DNA of 64,000 nucleotides from Bigelowiella natans CCMP2755 (lineage: Eukaryota > Cercozoa > Chlorarachniophyceae), in the NCBI GenBank assembly GCA_000320545.1, contig ADNK01001145.1, positions 43,336 to 107,335 of the forward strand, in the 5' to 3' direction. Shown here piece by piece: positions 11,592 to 23,956 of this stretch. The position numbers and the translations under genes were made by a program. The notes below the pieces were generated by a model. The model was not told where the DNA came from. It was given only the letters and a program-made list of their open reading frames with translations, and made no database searches. Numbering within the stretch: position 1 is the first letter of the stretch; every line of letters begins with the position of its first letter.

Positions 11592-13620
11592 ATGGCCTCC
11601 AGGCGAGAAAGAGATCTTCGAGAGCCACCGCGTGAGCGCGAGCGCCGCCCACCACCAGACACATCGAGACTATTCTCCCTCAAGGTGGATAATCTTAGCT
11701 TCAGAACGAGGCCGGAGGACTTGAAGGAGACGTTTGGAAAGTTTGGCACCGTGGCTGATGTGCACATCCCGAGAGATAGGTAGAAAGAATAGCACGGCGA
11801 ATGAGAGAATCGCAAATAGTTGGTCAAGAAGCCTGCACTGCTACTAAAATACGCACGATAATAGATTAAAAGTTTCTAGGATATACATAAATGTGTTGCC
11901 CTCCTTCCCATCTGTATTGAGAACACGGTCAGCCTCGTTCTCGCATTTTCATGCACAGACACGCACGCACACACGCACGTACGTACGCACGCAAGCGCGC
12001 GTATGGATGTAGTTTGCATTAATGCTTATCAAAGTATCGTCAATTCACCTTAGGTATACGGGAGAAAGTCGCGGGTTTGGTTTCGTCCGCTTTGAACGCC
12101 AGGTAATTGCATTGCACGAGAGCAGATTCCTTTTCTTAGCCGAAAAACACGCTGATGCTGTCAAAATGCACTCCCTCCCTCCCTCCCTTCCTTCCTATTT
12201 CCCCACCCCAGGGCGATGCGGATGACGCTGCGCGCGAGATGGATGGCTACAAGCTCGATGCGCGTAGACTGAAGGTGCAGATGGCGAAGTACAAGAAGCC
12301 AGCGGTGATGGGGGGCGGCTCCAGCCGTCCCCCGGAGCGGGGAGGGCCAGCCGGACGCGGCAGAGACCCTCGCGACAGCTATCCTGACAGCAGGGGCAGG
12401 GACTATCGCGATGGCCGTGATGCCTACGGGGGCCGCGATGGTCGCGACGACAGAAGATTCCGTGACCGAGGAGACGGGATGGATCGCGGCCGTGGCCCTC
12501 CTCGCCAAGACTACTACGACCGAGGTGACTACCGTATGCGCGATCGTCCTGGCGCTCGTGAGCGTTTCGACCCGCGCGATGGTTATCGCGGCGGTCGTGT
12601 AGAGTACGGGCGAGGGGGATACCGGGGGGGGGGCGACTACCGGGGGGGCGACTACCGAGCAGGTCGCGGCCGTGATGTACGCATGGAGCGTAATGTTCGC
12701 GATTATCCAGCAGCACGCTCTTTTGATACACGTGGCGGGGGTCGGATGAGTCGTGGAGGCCGCGCCGACCGGGGTCGGGATCGGGATCGGGATCGGGGTT
12801 ATCGTGGGGCAGGAGGGGAGGGACGAGGTCGTGAGCGTGAGCGTGATGACGCCGACCAGGAAGGACGCAAAGATAGGGAGAGAAGCCGCGCCGAAGCAAC
12901 ACGAAGGTGAATGATAAGGGCGGCTGTCGCTAGTGCATCGAAAGCAGCACCACGGCTGAAGCAGCAGCAGCAGCAGCAGCAGCAGCAAGCAGCAGCCTGT
13001 CATCAGTCTTTAGCAGCCGCGGCAGTAGCCAGTACTAGCGTCATTCAGAATAGCAGAATCATCATCATCAACAACATCATCATCATCATCACCATCCAGC
13101 AGTTATAAAATTAACAATCGGTGTAGTAGGTACTAGCTGCCACCTTGCCCATACACACATCCGCGCGCACACACAACACATCATCAGACTTGAAAATGCT
13201 CACACCCCGCCTTTTTCCTCCGGCCCATTTTCTCCACACTCACTTACACTTGTTGTGTGCGCGCGCTTGCTGCAAACCAGGCGTCCAAGGGAGGATTCGC
13301 TGGATAGGGGCAGGGGGGACAGACAACGACGACGCATTGATGAAGGTGGGGATGGTGATCGAAAGACCCGGCGGGGGGCCGAGGAGAAAGAAGACGATAG
13401 AGCCAAAGCCAGAGAAGAGAAGGGCGATGATTCTGAAAGGAAGGAGGGCGGTAATGATGGCGGCGACAAGGAGAAAGTAGAGGGGGGCGATGATACCGAA
13501 GAAGGGGCCAGCAGCAAGAAGGAAGGTACGGAAAAACAAAGCGATGGGGGCAAAGATCTCACCGTAGAGAATAGCAAAGACGATGAGTATGATGAAGATT
13601 CCCGACGGGGCGAAGAATAA
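11592..13620 (+). CDS. SR-type splicing factor with one RRM and an RD/RGG-rich tail
   Basis: An RNA-binding protein of the serine/arginine family (SRSF2-like RRM), expected in the nucleus where such proteins promote spliceosome assembly. Four exons, 11592-11779, 12054-12102, 12212-12906 and 13281-13620, join in frame to 423 residues. The RRM covers about residues 20-95: RNP2-like LKVDNL near residue 25 and RNP1 RGFGFVRF encoded across the 49-base exon 2. From about residue 110 the tail is built of arginine with aspartate, glycine and tyrosine (RGG, RDR and RDGR repeats) rather than classical RS dipeptides. The last exon adds a very acidic and lysine-rich tail with EEK, DDS and EGG repeats, ending RRGEE. 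The start at 11592 has an ideal context; an upstream in-frame methionine at 11472 is not needed. Splice sites are GT-AG throughout. Confidence 0.9.
12958..13105. repeat. CAG/CAT trinucleotide tract in SR-gene intron 3
   Basis: About ten CAG triplets (12961-12987) and, further on, CAT/ATC triplets (13056-13092) lie inside the last intron of the SR gene. They give open polyglutamine frames on the plus strand, which I take as artefacts of the repeat. Confidence 0.8.
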
Positions 13621-14715
13621 TGTTCAACGCAGTCTCCATCATGCGCATATATTAGTCCAATGAAAGGCTTCTTTGTTTTTGGGTCCATGAGAAGGCTCCG
13701 TTCACTGTTCCCATCGTAAGCAAAAGAAAAATGTATATGTGCACGTCAATATCAGTAAAGACGCGGATCAGTATGATGCAGCAGTAGTATGTTTCAATGC
13801 AACGATGCGCATCTTGTTGCAACTATTGTATTTCATGTACGTCGTGCGTATGTACATCATACTAGCTAGCTAGGCATGCCCGGTGCGAAAAAGATAGCCA
13901 AATGTTTGTACTCATCACGTGCGGTTACCTGCTAGCCTGGGCTGTCAGCAGAATCAATCGGCGCACCGCATGTATGTACCATGCTCGCATGCATGCCAGC
14001 ATGGCGCGTACGTATATGAATGATGCTACCGACCTGTACATGTTGCCTTGATAATATAGGGACTCATAAGGCCATGTATGTGCAAGTAGCAACTAACTAG
14101 GTAAGCTGTTTGTATGTCCGACATGTGTATCGACTATAATACTTCACATAAACCCTTCAATAACTTCACTTGTAGCACAAATCAGCGCACATATGAGCAT
14201 ATGTATCCCTGCAAGGTACGTATAGCATAATAACAAGCTAGCAAGTAACACAATAATGCACGACGCTGCACGGACTTTCTAGCTTTGCACTCCAGCATGT
14301 GTACGTACATGTCATCCACGTGTGCGCAGGGCTAGGGGACGTGAGAACGTGAACGCAAAAGGCCATCTAGGCCATGCCATCCAGCCCAGCGCATGTGTCT
14401 GTGGTGTGCAGGATATCTAGATATGTGTAAGTAGTCTGTGCAGTGCTAGCTAGCTAGAGTATGATGTATATGGCATGCAAGTGTGTGCATGTGTAGCAGC
14501 AATTATTAGTATTCATTTTGCATAATCGCGTGCATCGCCGACGCTCGATCATGCGCCGCAGCGCGTTGTATCACTAGCTGCACCGTAGATTCTACATCTC
14601 ATAATTCTTTGTTGTACTTAATTCGACAAACCGACAAACATTGCGTCCCCTTGACGGAGAAGATCTGTTGATGTTTGCTATTTTGCTCAGCAAAAGTGAG
14701 TGAACTAAGATGTTC
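13621..14715. other. Convergent spacer rich in CTAGCTAG, GCATGC and ACGTAC words
   Basis: Lies between the 3' ends of the SR gene (+) and the cyclophilin gene (-). No exon seen. Palindromic words recur: GCTAGCTAGCTAG (14450-14457 region), ACTAGCTAGCTAGGCATGC (13861-13879), CATGCATGCC, and many TGTACGTA/ATGTGC words. Both transcription terminators and poly(A) sites must lie here. Confidence 0.7.
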
Positions 14716-16188
14716 TCAATCAACCGATTCTATTGGTTGATCTTCATCACCAGGCGGCGTTTGCTTCGTCGGCGGCTCCTTCATTTGCGAAGATGAAGGG
14801 GGCGACAGTGTCCCTTGGCCGTTGTCTGGTTCTCCTCGAAGCGATATCCGCGAAATAGTTCCTTTGTTTTCGTCGTTTTTCCTCACCGCCCTCGCGTTGA
14901 TTCCTTTGAATAGGTCGTCCAGAGTTACCTCCTTGTCTTCCTTGCCTTGTTTTTCTTCTTCATCCTCCCTACGCTCGGCAGGCCCCTGCTGTTGCTCTTC
15001 GCCTTCTCCTTGCTGCTCTAATAGCTTTGCGCGTCTCTCCAAGAAAGCACCGTCGTACTCGTCCTGGGGAACACGAGAATCGACACATTTAATTGATCAG
15101 GAGAAAGGCTATACGTTAGATACAACAGATGAAACACGTTTCTTCATCGTTCATTGATAATGATTCTTGATTAAAAAAGAAACAAAAAGGAGATGATCTT
15201 GACGTCCCAAACGACAACGATTCCTCCGAATTCCGTGTGATGTGAATTATTAGCTCATCAGCTCACTTCCTCGTCTTCTTGAAGCTCCTCCTCGCGCGCC
15301 TGATGCAGCTCTTCCATCAGCCTGCCGACACAAGAATGCGATTAGAAAGGGGGAGAAGATGATGATGATGAGAGGGGGTTTCGCGTGACGATGGTGGTGA
15401 CAGAAACAAGAAGAAGGAAACATGGATTTTCAACGAGAAATATGTGTATCCCCCCTAACCCCACCCATCCCCCGCACTTCTATGCTGCTGTGGTAACAAA
15501 TCAATACTTGTCCATAAAGCTGGAGTCGTCCCCAGAGCCAAAGGAGGAATTCTAGTAGAGATTATTATTTTGCGTTGTTTTGTGAGCGAAAACCCGAAAA
15601 TGCAATGGTCGACTTGGCACAATGATAATCGTGGTATATTAACAGCCACACTTAATTGCATCAACAACTGCTGTCGCGTACATCTAATCAGAACGCGGTT
15701 CTAACGAACAACTCGCATCAACCTCATCGTCATCACCACCATCATCACCATCTTCATCATGATCATGATCATCACTATCCATACTACCAGATCATCCTCC
15801 TCGTGATCCCGAAGATCATTCAGGATGGAGTGTGCCTGCAGCGACCCGGCAGAGAAGCAACCATATGTGAGGGTGGGAGAGGGGAGGGCACAACGCATAG
15901 GATGCTCTCAATGTGCTTCTTTAGAATGGAAGTGAGGCGGGAACGGAGGAGCAATACAACGCACGTTAAAACACCTCCACTACTACAGTTGCATTACCCG
16001 CAAGCCAGCGACTTTGACATCAAAATCTCTTAGGAAGGACGGCTCGGAATCACCTCCGCTAGGTGATAACGAGGAGTCATCGAAGTACTCCCCGCAGGAT
16101 TTGATCACGATGTCCGCCGTCGGAACGCCGAGTTTGTCGCCGAACGTTTCGATCGAATCCACAACGTCTCTCCCCTTCACGTGTGTGC

Positions 16189-16255
<67 letters not shown>

Positions 16256-17489
16256 GAGGCGGAGAGGGGGAGAGAGGGAGAGAGGGAAATTGGAGGGATT
16301 CTATAGCAAAGCAGGTCTACTATTGAAGTGCTGACCTATGCGTAGTAGTAGTAGTAGTAGTAGTAATATTAGTAGATAGTACTACCTCAAGCACGGTACC
16401 CACAACAACATGCTTGTCATTCAACCACGAATCCGGTCTCAGTAACACGAAAAACTGGCTCTTGTTGTCGTCCGATCGGCCGCCATTCATGTACGAAACG
16501 AGGTACTTCTCGCTGAAAACACCCAACAGGTCGCACAAAAAAGGACTCGTTAAACCAAAGCCCTCGGAAGAATGGCGGAATGGCGAAGTTCCCACTACAA
16601 AACCTCCGATAAGTCTCATTCAATCTCAAAGCAACAACAGACCAAAAACATGCTCTAATAGCACGGGGAATCAATATTTCTCAAAAGCTATAGAACCATA
16701 TACCATACTGCATAGTAAGGACAAGTGAATTCTCCCAGCACTCTTCCAGCACGGCTGCGCTGCAATCCCTACCAGCTAGCCTCGGCTACTACAACTCGGA
16801 GTAAAAAATAGATACGGAAAGTGTACGACACGACGAGACGGAGTGAACGCACTCGTGCTTATCATATGCCTCGTCGCTGAAAGCACCCCCCCCCTCGTAA
16901 ATCGAGAATCCTCCTGAAAACATGCACAAACCAAAATTGAAGATTTACCAAAAAGGTAATTTTGAGGAAAAGAGGGGGGGGGGGGGGGAGATAGTTTAAA
17001 ACCTGTTCCATCGTTGTTCTCTATGTCGCCGCCCTGAATTGCAACGCCAGGAATGATCTTGAAGAAACGACTCCCCGTATATTGGAGGGCCTTTCCGCTG
17101 TTGTGCTCGTTTCTGGATATGAAATAATGGATTTTCAAACAAATTCTTCAATTCTTGGCAGAATGGGGGGAGGGGGGGGAGGGGCGGGGGAGAACAAACA
17201 GCTCTTTGTGCACTGTGCCAATCTCCGATTATTATAGATTATACGATATTCGTTCCGATGAAAGGAAAATCACCAGATAAACTTCCGCTATTTCTCCAAG
17301 CGCGGGCAATACATAATGCACACGAATTATACACGTTCGAAGGTACCCTTTCTCTCCGGTGCAGAGGCTGCGAAAGTTCTCCGAGGCCTACAAAAACGTG
17401 CATAGACGTTGCATGTTTACCAATGGAAAAACAGCAAAAACGGCTTGGGTTGAACTCTATCTCTTCATTGCAAAGGTGATTTCACGTCA

Positions 17490-17562
<73 letters not shown>

Positions 17563-17716
17563 TTACCCAAAAACTAAATATTAACTCCCAAGGACCTTCG
17601 GTACGGCGTCGCCGAACAAACCAATTACTATGCGTCCTGGATATCATTAGAAGCAGTTTCAGAAAACAATGATTATTTCTAAGGTCTCGTTGGAAGAAAA
17701 AAACACACACACACAA

Positions 17717-17750
<34 letters not shown>

Positions 17751-17967
17751 GACTTTATACTTTATTCACATCAGCTACATCTCGCTAATATATATCAGCT
17801 ATGTAATCATCAAGCGTCGATGAGATGTGGGAATTATTCTTGCCTAATGGCGTGGAAGTATATCCCTTCTTCATGGCGATGTCCATGTACACCTATTGCC
17901 GTCCAGGCCGACATCGTAACCAATCATCCACAACAGCGTGTCAGCACATCTCCACACGATGCACACC

Positions 17968-18050
<83 letters not shown>

Positions 18051-18943
18051 GGTTTGTAGCGATACGATTTCGACCACTACGATCAGTACTTTGGATGTGA
18101 CGTTTCTGCTCGGGGGAAGGTCCTGTTGATGGTGTTGGATGAGGGAGTGTTAGTAGTAGTCTCGAAATGGCCTCAAAAACAGCATTTGGTGCTTTCCGCT
18201 TTACATGTCTGTAGTTCTCTCAATTGATGATGACTAGTATTATTATCATCATCACTGTATGCATAGAACGTTTTGATTACCCCTTTCCCCTCTCCCCAAC
18301 CCTTTGAACGAGCACCCTTTCGCATGCTACCACCACCACTACTGCTGCTGCTGCTGCTAAAGTTGAAGAGTTTGAATAAAATATAAGCTCACCGCACAAG
18401 TCTGCAAGGCCTTCCATCGCAATCCAGGCGTCTCCTTCTCCATGCTGACGACAATTATCTAAAGGGAGGACGGGGGAAAGGGGGGGAAGAGAACGATGGA
18501 TATGAAAGCAATTGACGATTAGGAAGTGTGATTGGTTGCGAGCGCGCAATCATGGGACCGATGCTTTGAACGGAAGAGAAAGCAGATAATGCTGTATTTT
18601 CCCAATGTCAACCTACTCGGCTCAATTAAATCAAGCACTCACCCGCTGCTTAGGCTGGTTTTTCATTTCTTCTATCCGCTTTTGTGCTTCGAGCTCCTCT
18701 TTCTTCTCGAGCATCTCTCTAACGGAAATTTGATATCGCTCATAATCCTCGTCCTCCCTTCTCGTGCTGCTGCTGCTGCTGCTAGAGGAGGCGGTAGTGG
18801 CAGCGGAGAAGGTGTCTGCCAGCTCACCCCCCTCCTGCCTCATCATCCTCTCCGAAGCGATGTTTGCATCCCGTAGGTCGATGAGGTCAAAGCTCTCTGC
18901 TATCTGCACAATCGAATAAAAATGGCAGGTAGTCTCAGTATGT

Positions 18944-18982
<39 letters not shown>

Positions 18983-19673
18983 TGCGCGCGCGCGTGAATG
19001 GTTCTCCTCCGCACTCCGTCTTTATTTGATACCTCAGCATCTTCAAGGGCGTTTGCGAGAACAGAGTCCGTGACAATGTCGCTCCAATCAGCGGTAGCGT
19101 TGGCTGCTGGCTTCTGAGTCACCCCGTCGCCCCCCCCCGGTTTGGCCCGCTCTTCGAACGACCAAAACATTGAATCGGCGACCACCTGTATGAGAGAGCA
19201 TGGCGGGAAGTAAGCCGAAAGAACAGAGTAGTAACATGGGCGGCGGGGCGGGGGGGCTAAGATTTTAGGTTAGAGAGCGGAGGACATTTTGCCATAGATC
19301 GTTGATCTTGAATTCAACATCTCCAATCTTGAGCATTAAAATCCGCCTGCCCAATCAATTGCTCAGTAAGCATAACACTACTAAGATAACGGCAACAATG
19401 AAAGCTGCGAACGTGGTAGTACGATAGATAGATTCAGCATCAATCAGTCTTGATCATTGCAATGCAGGACATCATCATTTACCGATTCACTTGAGTGATT
19501 TCCACAGAGTTCGTCTCTACATCCATCGGAAGTTCAACCACCAGCTCAACCTGAATAGCATGCGTGCCATCAGATAGAGTTTGCTGAGTTTGCTCTGTGG
19601 AAGTTGGCACTTCAATTAAGTGCACGCCTATACAACGAAGGATACGCAACATACACAGAACTAACCGAAATCC

Positions 19674-19725
<52 letters not shown>

Positions 19726-20265
19726 CATCACACACAACCTCCTTCTCAGTCTGAATCCATGTACTATTCAGCTCTTTAAACCTGAAGAGACAAGGTAAAT
19801 TAAGAAACAGGCAGGGATGGTGGATGAACATACGGCTCGTGGGGTTTAAAAACCGGTCGGCATCCTTCAACAACCACCCGAAATTCACTGGCATCAACAC
19901 GCACATGAACTATCATAACAATCAGCAATACAGTTAGGCCGATTAGCTAGGTACGTCATTAGGTTCCCTTCCGCTGCCGCACGCACTTGGACACGACGAC
20001 GACGCCCATTGTCGGCAGAGAGCATTCTGGCACCAGATTCGCCTCGGGGGCGGCTCAAAGGCGGGGAAAGCCGCCGAAAGCGTGCACTATTCATACGCAT
20101 AAGAGTGCGAGGTGAAGACAGCTCCAGTTGACGAGGTGCCCTCCGAATTTGTGATTGGCAAATGTATAGCCCTGATAGAGCAACCAGCGCAATGAAGCAA
20201 CGGAACGATGCAGGGTTCCGCCGCCGCCTCGCGTAACTCATAACGCCTTTGAAGACAAGCTTCAA
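14716..20265 (-). CDS. Multidomain cyclophilin-type peptidyl-prolyl isomerase
   Basis: A cyclophilin domain within a 693-residue protein. Eighteen exons close in frame: 20265-19955, 19887-19834, 19781-19739, 19583-19491, 19185-19033, 18903-18643, 18458-18393, 17892-17844, 17636-17596, 17387-17347, 17112-17003, 16913-16853, 16512-16386, 16174-15998, 15835-15788, 15551-15508, 15321-15267, 15063-14716. The N-terminus has a basic stretch then a hydrophobic segment (CFIALVALSGLYICQ) and an arginine-rich region, resembling a signal anchor or targeting leader; a second methionine lies at 20241. Residues about 105-330 have no domain I recognise. The cyclophilin domain spans about 330-530: VYMDIAMKKGY, IGLFGDAVPK, ENFRSLCTGEKG, IPGVAIQGGD, NKSQFFVLLRP, WLNDKHVVVGTVLEG. 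The tryptophan, QFF and Q of the active site are kept, but the catalytic arginine (HRIIPG) is lysine (FKIIPG) and the following phenylalanine is valine. The tail is acidic with a charged coiled-coil-like stretch. Intron 8 uses a GC donor. Confidence 0.88.
17490..17563. repeat. (CT)n microsatellite in a cyclophilin intron
   Basis: An almost pure CT tract in the intron between cyclophilin exons 9 and 10. On the gene's own strand it is a GA tract just after the donor. Confidence 0.9.
17637..17843 (-). other. GC-AG intron in the cyclophilin gene
   Basis: Exon 8 ends CCATTAG and the intron begins GCAAGA; no GT donor exists nearby that keeps frame. The acceptor is ATATCCAG before 17636. Joining gives PLGRIVIGLFGD, the expected first cyclophilin strands, so the GC donor is well supported by protein continuity. 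Confidence 0.8.
17968..18050. repeat. (CA)n(TA)n compound microsatellite
   Basis: CA dinucleotides to about 18000 followed by TA dinucleotides to about 18047, in the intron upstream of cyclophilin exon 8. The same CA-then-TA order recurs at 8901-8969, and TA then GT at 25371-25425. Confidence 0.9.
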
Positions 20266-20295
20266 TTTCGATTGGTGATAAGTGTTGTTCCAATG

Positions 20296-21091
20296 ATGCC
20301 AGAAGCTTTCGGGGGGGTTGCCATTGTCCCTTCAGGCCAGGACCTCTTTGCACAGTGGCTTGGTTTCAGGTAGGAGTGTAAATTTAAGATATATTGTTGA
20401 TCAAATGTGGTTTAAATTTGAAGGAATTAAAGGGTCATTTCCTACACCTTACGCTCTCAGACACAAAATACCTCTAAAAATAAAAATATTCTTCGAATAA
20501 GTTTGGTCTCAGAGGTTCTTGCACGCAATCCCGAACGGAGCTGGAGATTCCTCGGAATCCACGGAACCCATACATTCCAGTAAGCACAGCGGAGAATATC
20601 CTATCTTTTTAAACCTAAGACGTCAATGTATGCTGGGCCGGAAGAGGAAGCTAGCCAGCGAAGTTGCAACTGGTGTAATTTTGATCGAGGAAATATCTGG
20701 TAAAATATTCCTAAAAATCTCTATCCAAAACAAAACCAACGGTTACTACGACCTGTGAAACTGCAACCATGCCCATGGGCCTTACCCTTCCCGAAACGGG
20801 GAAGGTAGAGGTGATGGATCCGAGCGAGGATGAGGATAGGATAGTAGAGGATGGATATGAGGAAGACTCGAAAGGAGAACAGAAACACGACGCTGGAATT
20901 TTGGATTTTAAATCCTCTTCTCAGGTCAGTCGCTGCTATGGATTTTGCAAGTTTTAAGATAAGGGGGGCTGGGGTTTTAAAGCTCATCATTTGTTTTACC
21001 ATATTAGGCTAACCCTTCAACGTTTAAGACCTCACGTCCTCCCACGCAGCTCATGAAGTACACACCTTACTTCCTTGTCCTTTTACGTTGA
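20296..21091 (+). CDS. Small protein of unknown function, head-to-head with cyclophilin
   Basis: Five proposed exons (20296-20369, 20513-20579, 20620-20662, 20809-20924, 21050-21091) join in frame to about 113 residues. It opens with GGVAIVPSGQDLFAQWLGF, continues through a proline/asparagine-rich part and an acidic middle (DPSEDEDRIVEDGYEED), and ends LMKYTPYFLVLLR before TGA. No family is recognised. The GTAGGA and GTAAGC donors are strong; the 20662 donor (GTTGCA) is weak and chosen because it alone keeps frame. The start lies only 31 bases from the cyclophilin start used here (55 from the alternative), so the two share a very short promoter. The fourth exon could instead start a gene of its own at the methionine at 20769. 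Confidence 0.45.
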
Positions 21092-21257
21092 GAGAAATCG
21101 GCAACGCTAGATCGCGTCCACGTCGCTAGTGACTTATCCTACAATCTGGACAATATTTATTCGCGTTTTTACGAAGATCATATAATAGCGTATACATATG
21201 GAAAAATTACAAATACTGCTAACGTATACCTCACCTAATATTAGAACGGAGCAAGCG

Positions 21258-23911
21258 ATGAATGCAACTGTCGACGAATATTTAAGGTGACATCGATCAT
21301 AGAGCAAATATATTTGATATGTTTGTATTTTTTTTGTGCATGCGCATGTGTGTGTGTGTGTGCATGCGCATGTGTGTGTGTGTGTGTGTGCATGCGCATG
21401 TGTGTGTGTGTGTGTGCATGCGCATGTGTGTGTGTGTGTGTGTGCATGCGCATGTGTGTGTGTGTGTGTGTGCTATTACCGACCCGTATGTTAACCTAAA
21501 CATGATAATAATTGCCACAAAAACCACTGCAGATCTCGAAACTTGGAATCAGCCCATAACGCTCTCTTCAAAGTCTGCGGTAGTATATGATAGCTACTTG
21601 TATGATAAGATAAGATGACGGGACTGATCAATATCGCAACTGATTCATTCAATAGGCGTTCAATGTCCGTTATTTCTGTCTGTTTTGCCACCATAAAGGC
21701 TTGTCAGGCGGGATGGGCCTGTCGCGAATGGGGATCCTCAAACTAGCAAGAATTTCATCCAATACCTCCAATACCCACGCCAGATTCATTCTCAGGTAGT
21801 TATTTAGTAAATATTCTATAGGAGTAAATCGAATGATCTAACTATTACCCTCTCCCCGCTTATACCCGGTCTGTATGATACAGGGAGGCTGAGAGCAACC
21901 CGAAGCGTTCAATTCTGGAGATAATTTTCGACTCAATTTCTCGCGACGAAGCGCTGGCAGCAGTTAATGACGATGGAATCGGCTCCGGTTTCGATCCACG
22001 TGCCACCCGATCAGCCTTAGAGCAAGCCTATCCGTCGGTCAGAGGCGCAAGGGTCCGAGAGGAAATCGAGGCTGAAGTAGCAAAACGCGTTGCTGCGCGA
22101 CTGGCTATTGCAGTTGACAAAGAGAAGGACCAGGCTATTGCAAGAGAGCGAGCACGTGCCAAAGCCGAGATGGACACCTATCGCACGGAACTTGAGGGCA
22201 TTTACCAGCAGAAGCTTCTCACAGAAAAGCGCCGATCCGAGGCCGTGGAGACGCGTTGGAAAGAGCGCGTAGGCATCCTTCAGAGCGCTCTGGACCAGCA
22301 GAAACAGATCACCCTGCAAGCCGCCCGGCAGCTAAAAGGCATCTCGAAGGCGTCCGAGGAAAAGAAAAAGGCCCTCGCAGACTCGATGCAGAAGGAGCGC
22401 GACAAGGTCACTGCAGCACAAAAAGACGCGAATGCACGGCTTCTGCAGCTCGAAAATGTGTACGCGGAGGCCGAGCTGGAGGTCTCTCGCGCAAAGAACG
22501 CCGCTGAGGATGCCGTGAGGAGTGAGTTTGGACAGAAGCACCGAAAGCTGCAGCAGGAGCTCGAAGACTGCCGGCAGAAGCTTCGTGAGAAGGCGGAGCA
22601 ATACTCGGCTCTGGCTGATCGCCACGCGAGCCACAAAGAACGGCTTGCAGCGGCTGAGGCGAACAACTACGACGCAAAACGCCGTGCAATGCGCGCAGAG
22701 ATGGCTGCTGAGGAGTACCGTATGCAGGTCCAATCGCTGCAAAGCTCGGAGCGCAGGCGACTCGAGGAAGTTGCGGACGTGCAGCGGCAGTTGGGGCGTT
22801 TGAAGGCGCTCGCCGAGGCCAAGGAGAGCGAGGCAGCACTGTCCCGTGAGCAACAGAGGCTCTCAGAAGCAACCCTTGCCGAGAGGATGAAGCTGGCAAG
22901 TGCAGAAGGGGGGAGAAGGACTGCTGAAGAGCTGGAGCGCGTGAAACTCAAAGCAGCAAGAATGATCACACAAGATCGCCTGAAGCACCGCAACGCGAAG
23001 CACAAGTGGGCGGCAGCCATGAAGGCGATGGAGGCGCGCCTACGGTGGGCGTACAAAGTGGCGGGGGTCAACGCCAGCACGGCCTCGGCGGCAATGGCGA
23101 CCAACTTCGAACCGCAGCGCCAGCATTTGCAGTCGACGATACGCCGGCTCAAGGCCTCGCTGAAGAAGCACTCGAAGCCGCAGTTCCACATGATTCCGTC
23201 GTCATCTAACGCTGGGCGCAGAGTGGCTACGACCCGAAAATTGCCGCCGTCCCCTGTCACAGAGAGGTACAATTCGCGCACGGAACACATCGATACGTTT
23301 CTGCGCGAGAAGCTGGCAGTCCAATCGCGTGAAAATGCACGTCGAGTGGAGGTCGCTGTAAAAAATAGTGATTCTGAGCTCCCTGCTACTGCTGCTGCTG
23401 CTGCTGCCGTTACTTCTAGCGAATTTAAGGATGCAGAGAGAGGCCCTAGTGCCAATGAAAGTGAAATCAAAGCAAGTCCATCTAGCGATACAGCGGGTAG
23501 CACCGAGCCTGCAGTAACAGCGAAGCCGAAGGAGAGGGAACATAGCTCTCAGAATCAGCACGATGTTGGTGACGACAAGAAGAGTTATGGAATGGAGCGT
23601 TCGACGTCGCCCTTGCCCGACGGTTCAGGCCCTCTTCCTCCTACCACGACGCAGAAGCAAGTTTATGGAGGAAACGCACTTCCGGCGAGCCAGGAGGAAA
23701 GTAGAGGAGAAGAACCTACAAGAGAGAGGATGAAAGGCACCGCAGGGGACCCCCCCGACAGCAATGGACGATCGGAATCCGAAAATTCAGCAGAATCGAA
23801 ACATGGAGCGGACAAGCGACTGGGATCGCAAACTGCGGTGTTGCAGCCGGCGAAAGCTGACCGGGAGATGAAGACTGGCGCAAAGAGATCTTCCTCTGCG
23901 ATAGTGGTTGT

Positions 23912-23956
<45 letters not shown>

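Noticed and set aside
12161-13003. A 280-codon minus-strand frame opposite the SR gene
   Set aside because: It is the mirror of the RGG/RDR codons (threonine/alanine/valine-rich), overlaps introns and has no independent support.
21287-21499. Cysteine/valine-rich frames with CMRMCVCV repeats as small secreted proteins
   Set aside because: They are translations of the GT/CATGCGCATG array inside an intron.
22280-23561. Several minus-strand frames of 120-280 codons
   Set aside because: All lie opposite the long coiled-coil exon and are serine/alanine/leucine-rich shadows of its GC-rich codons.
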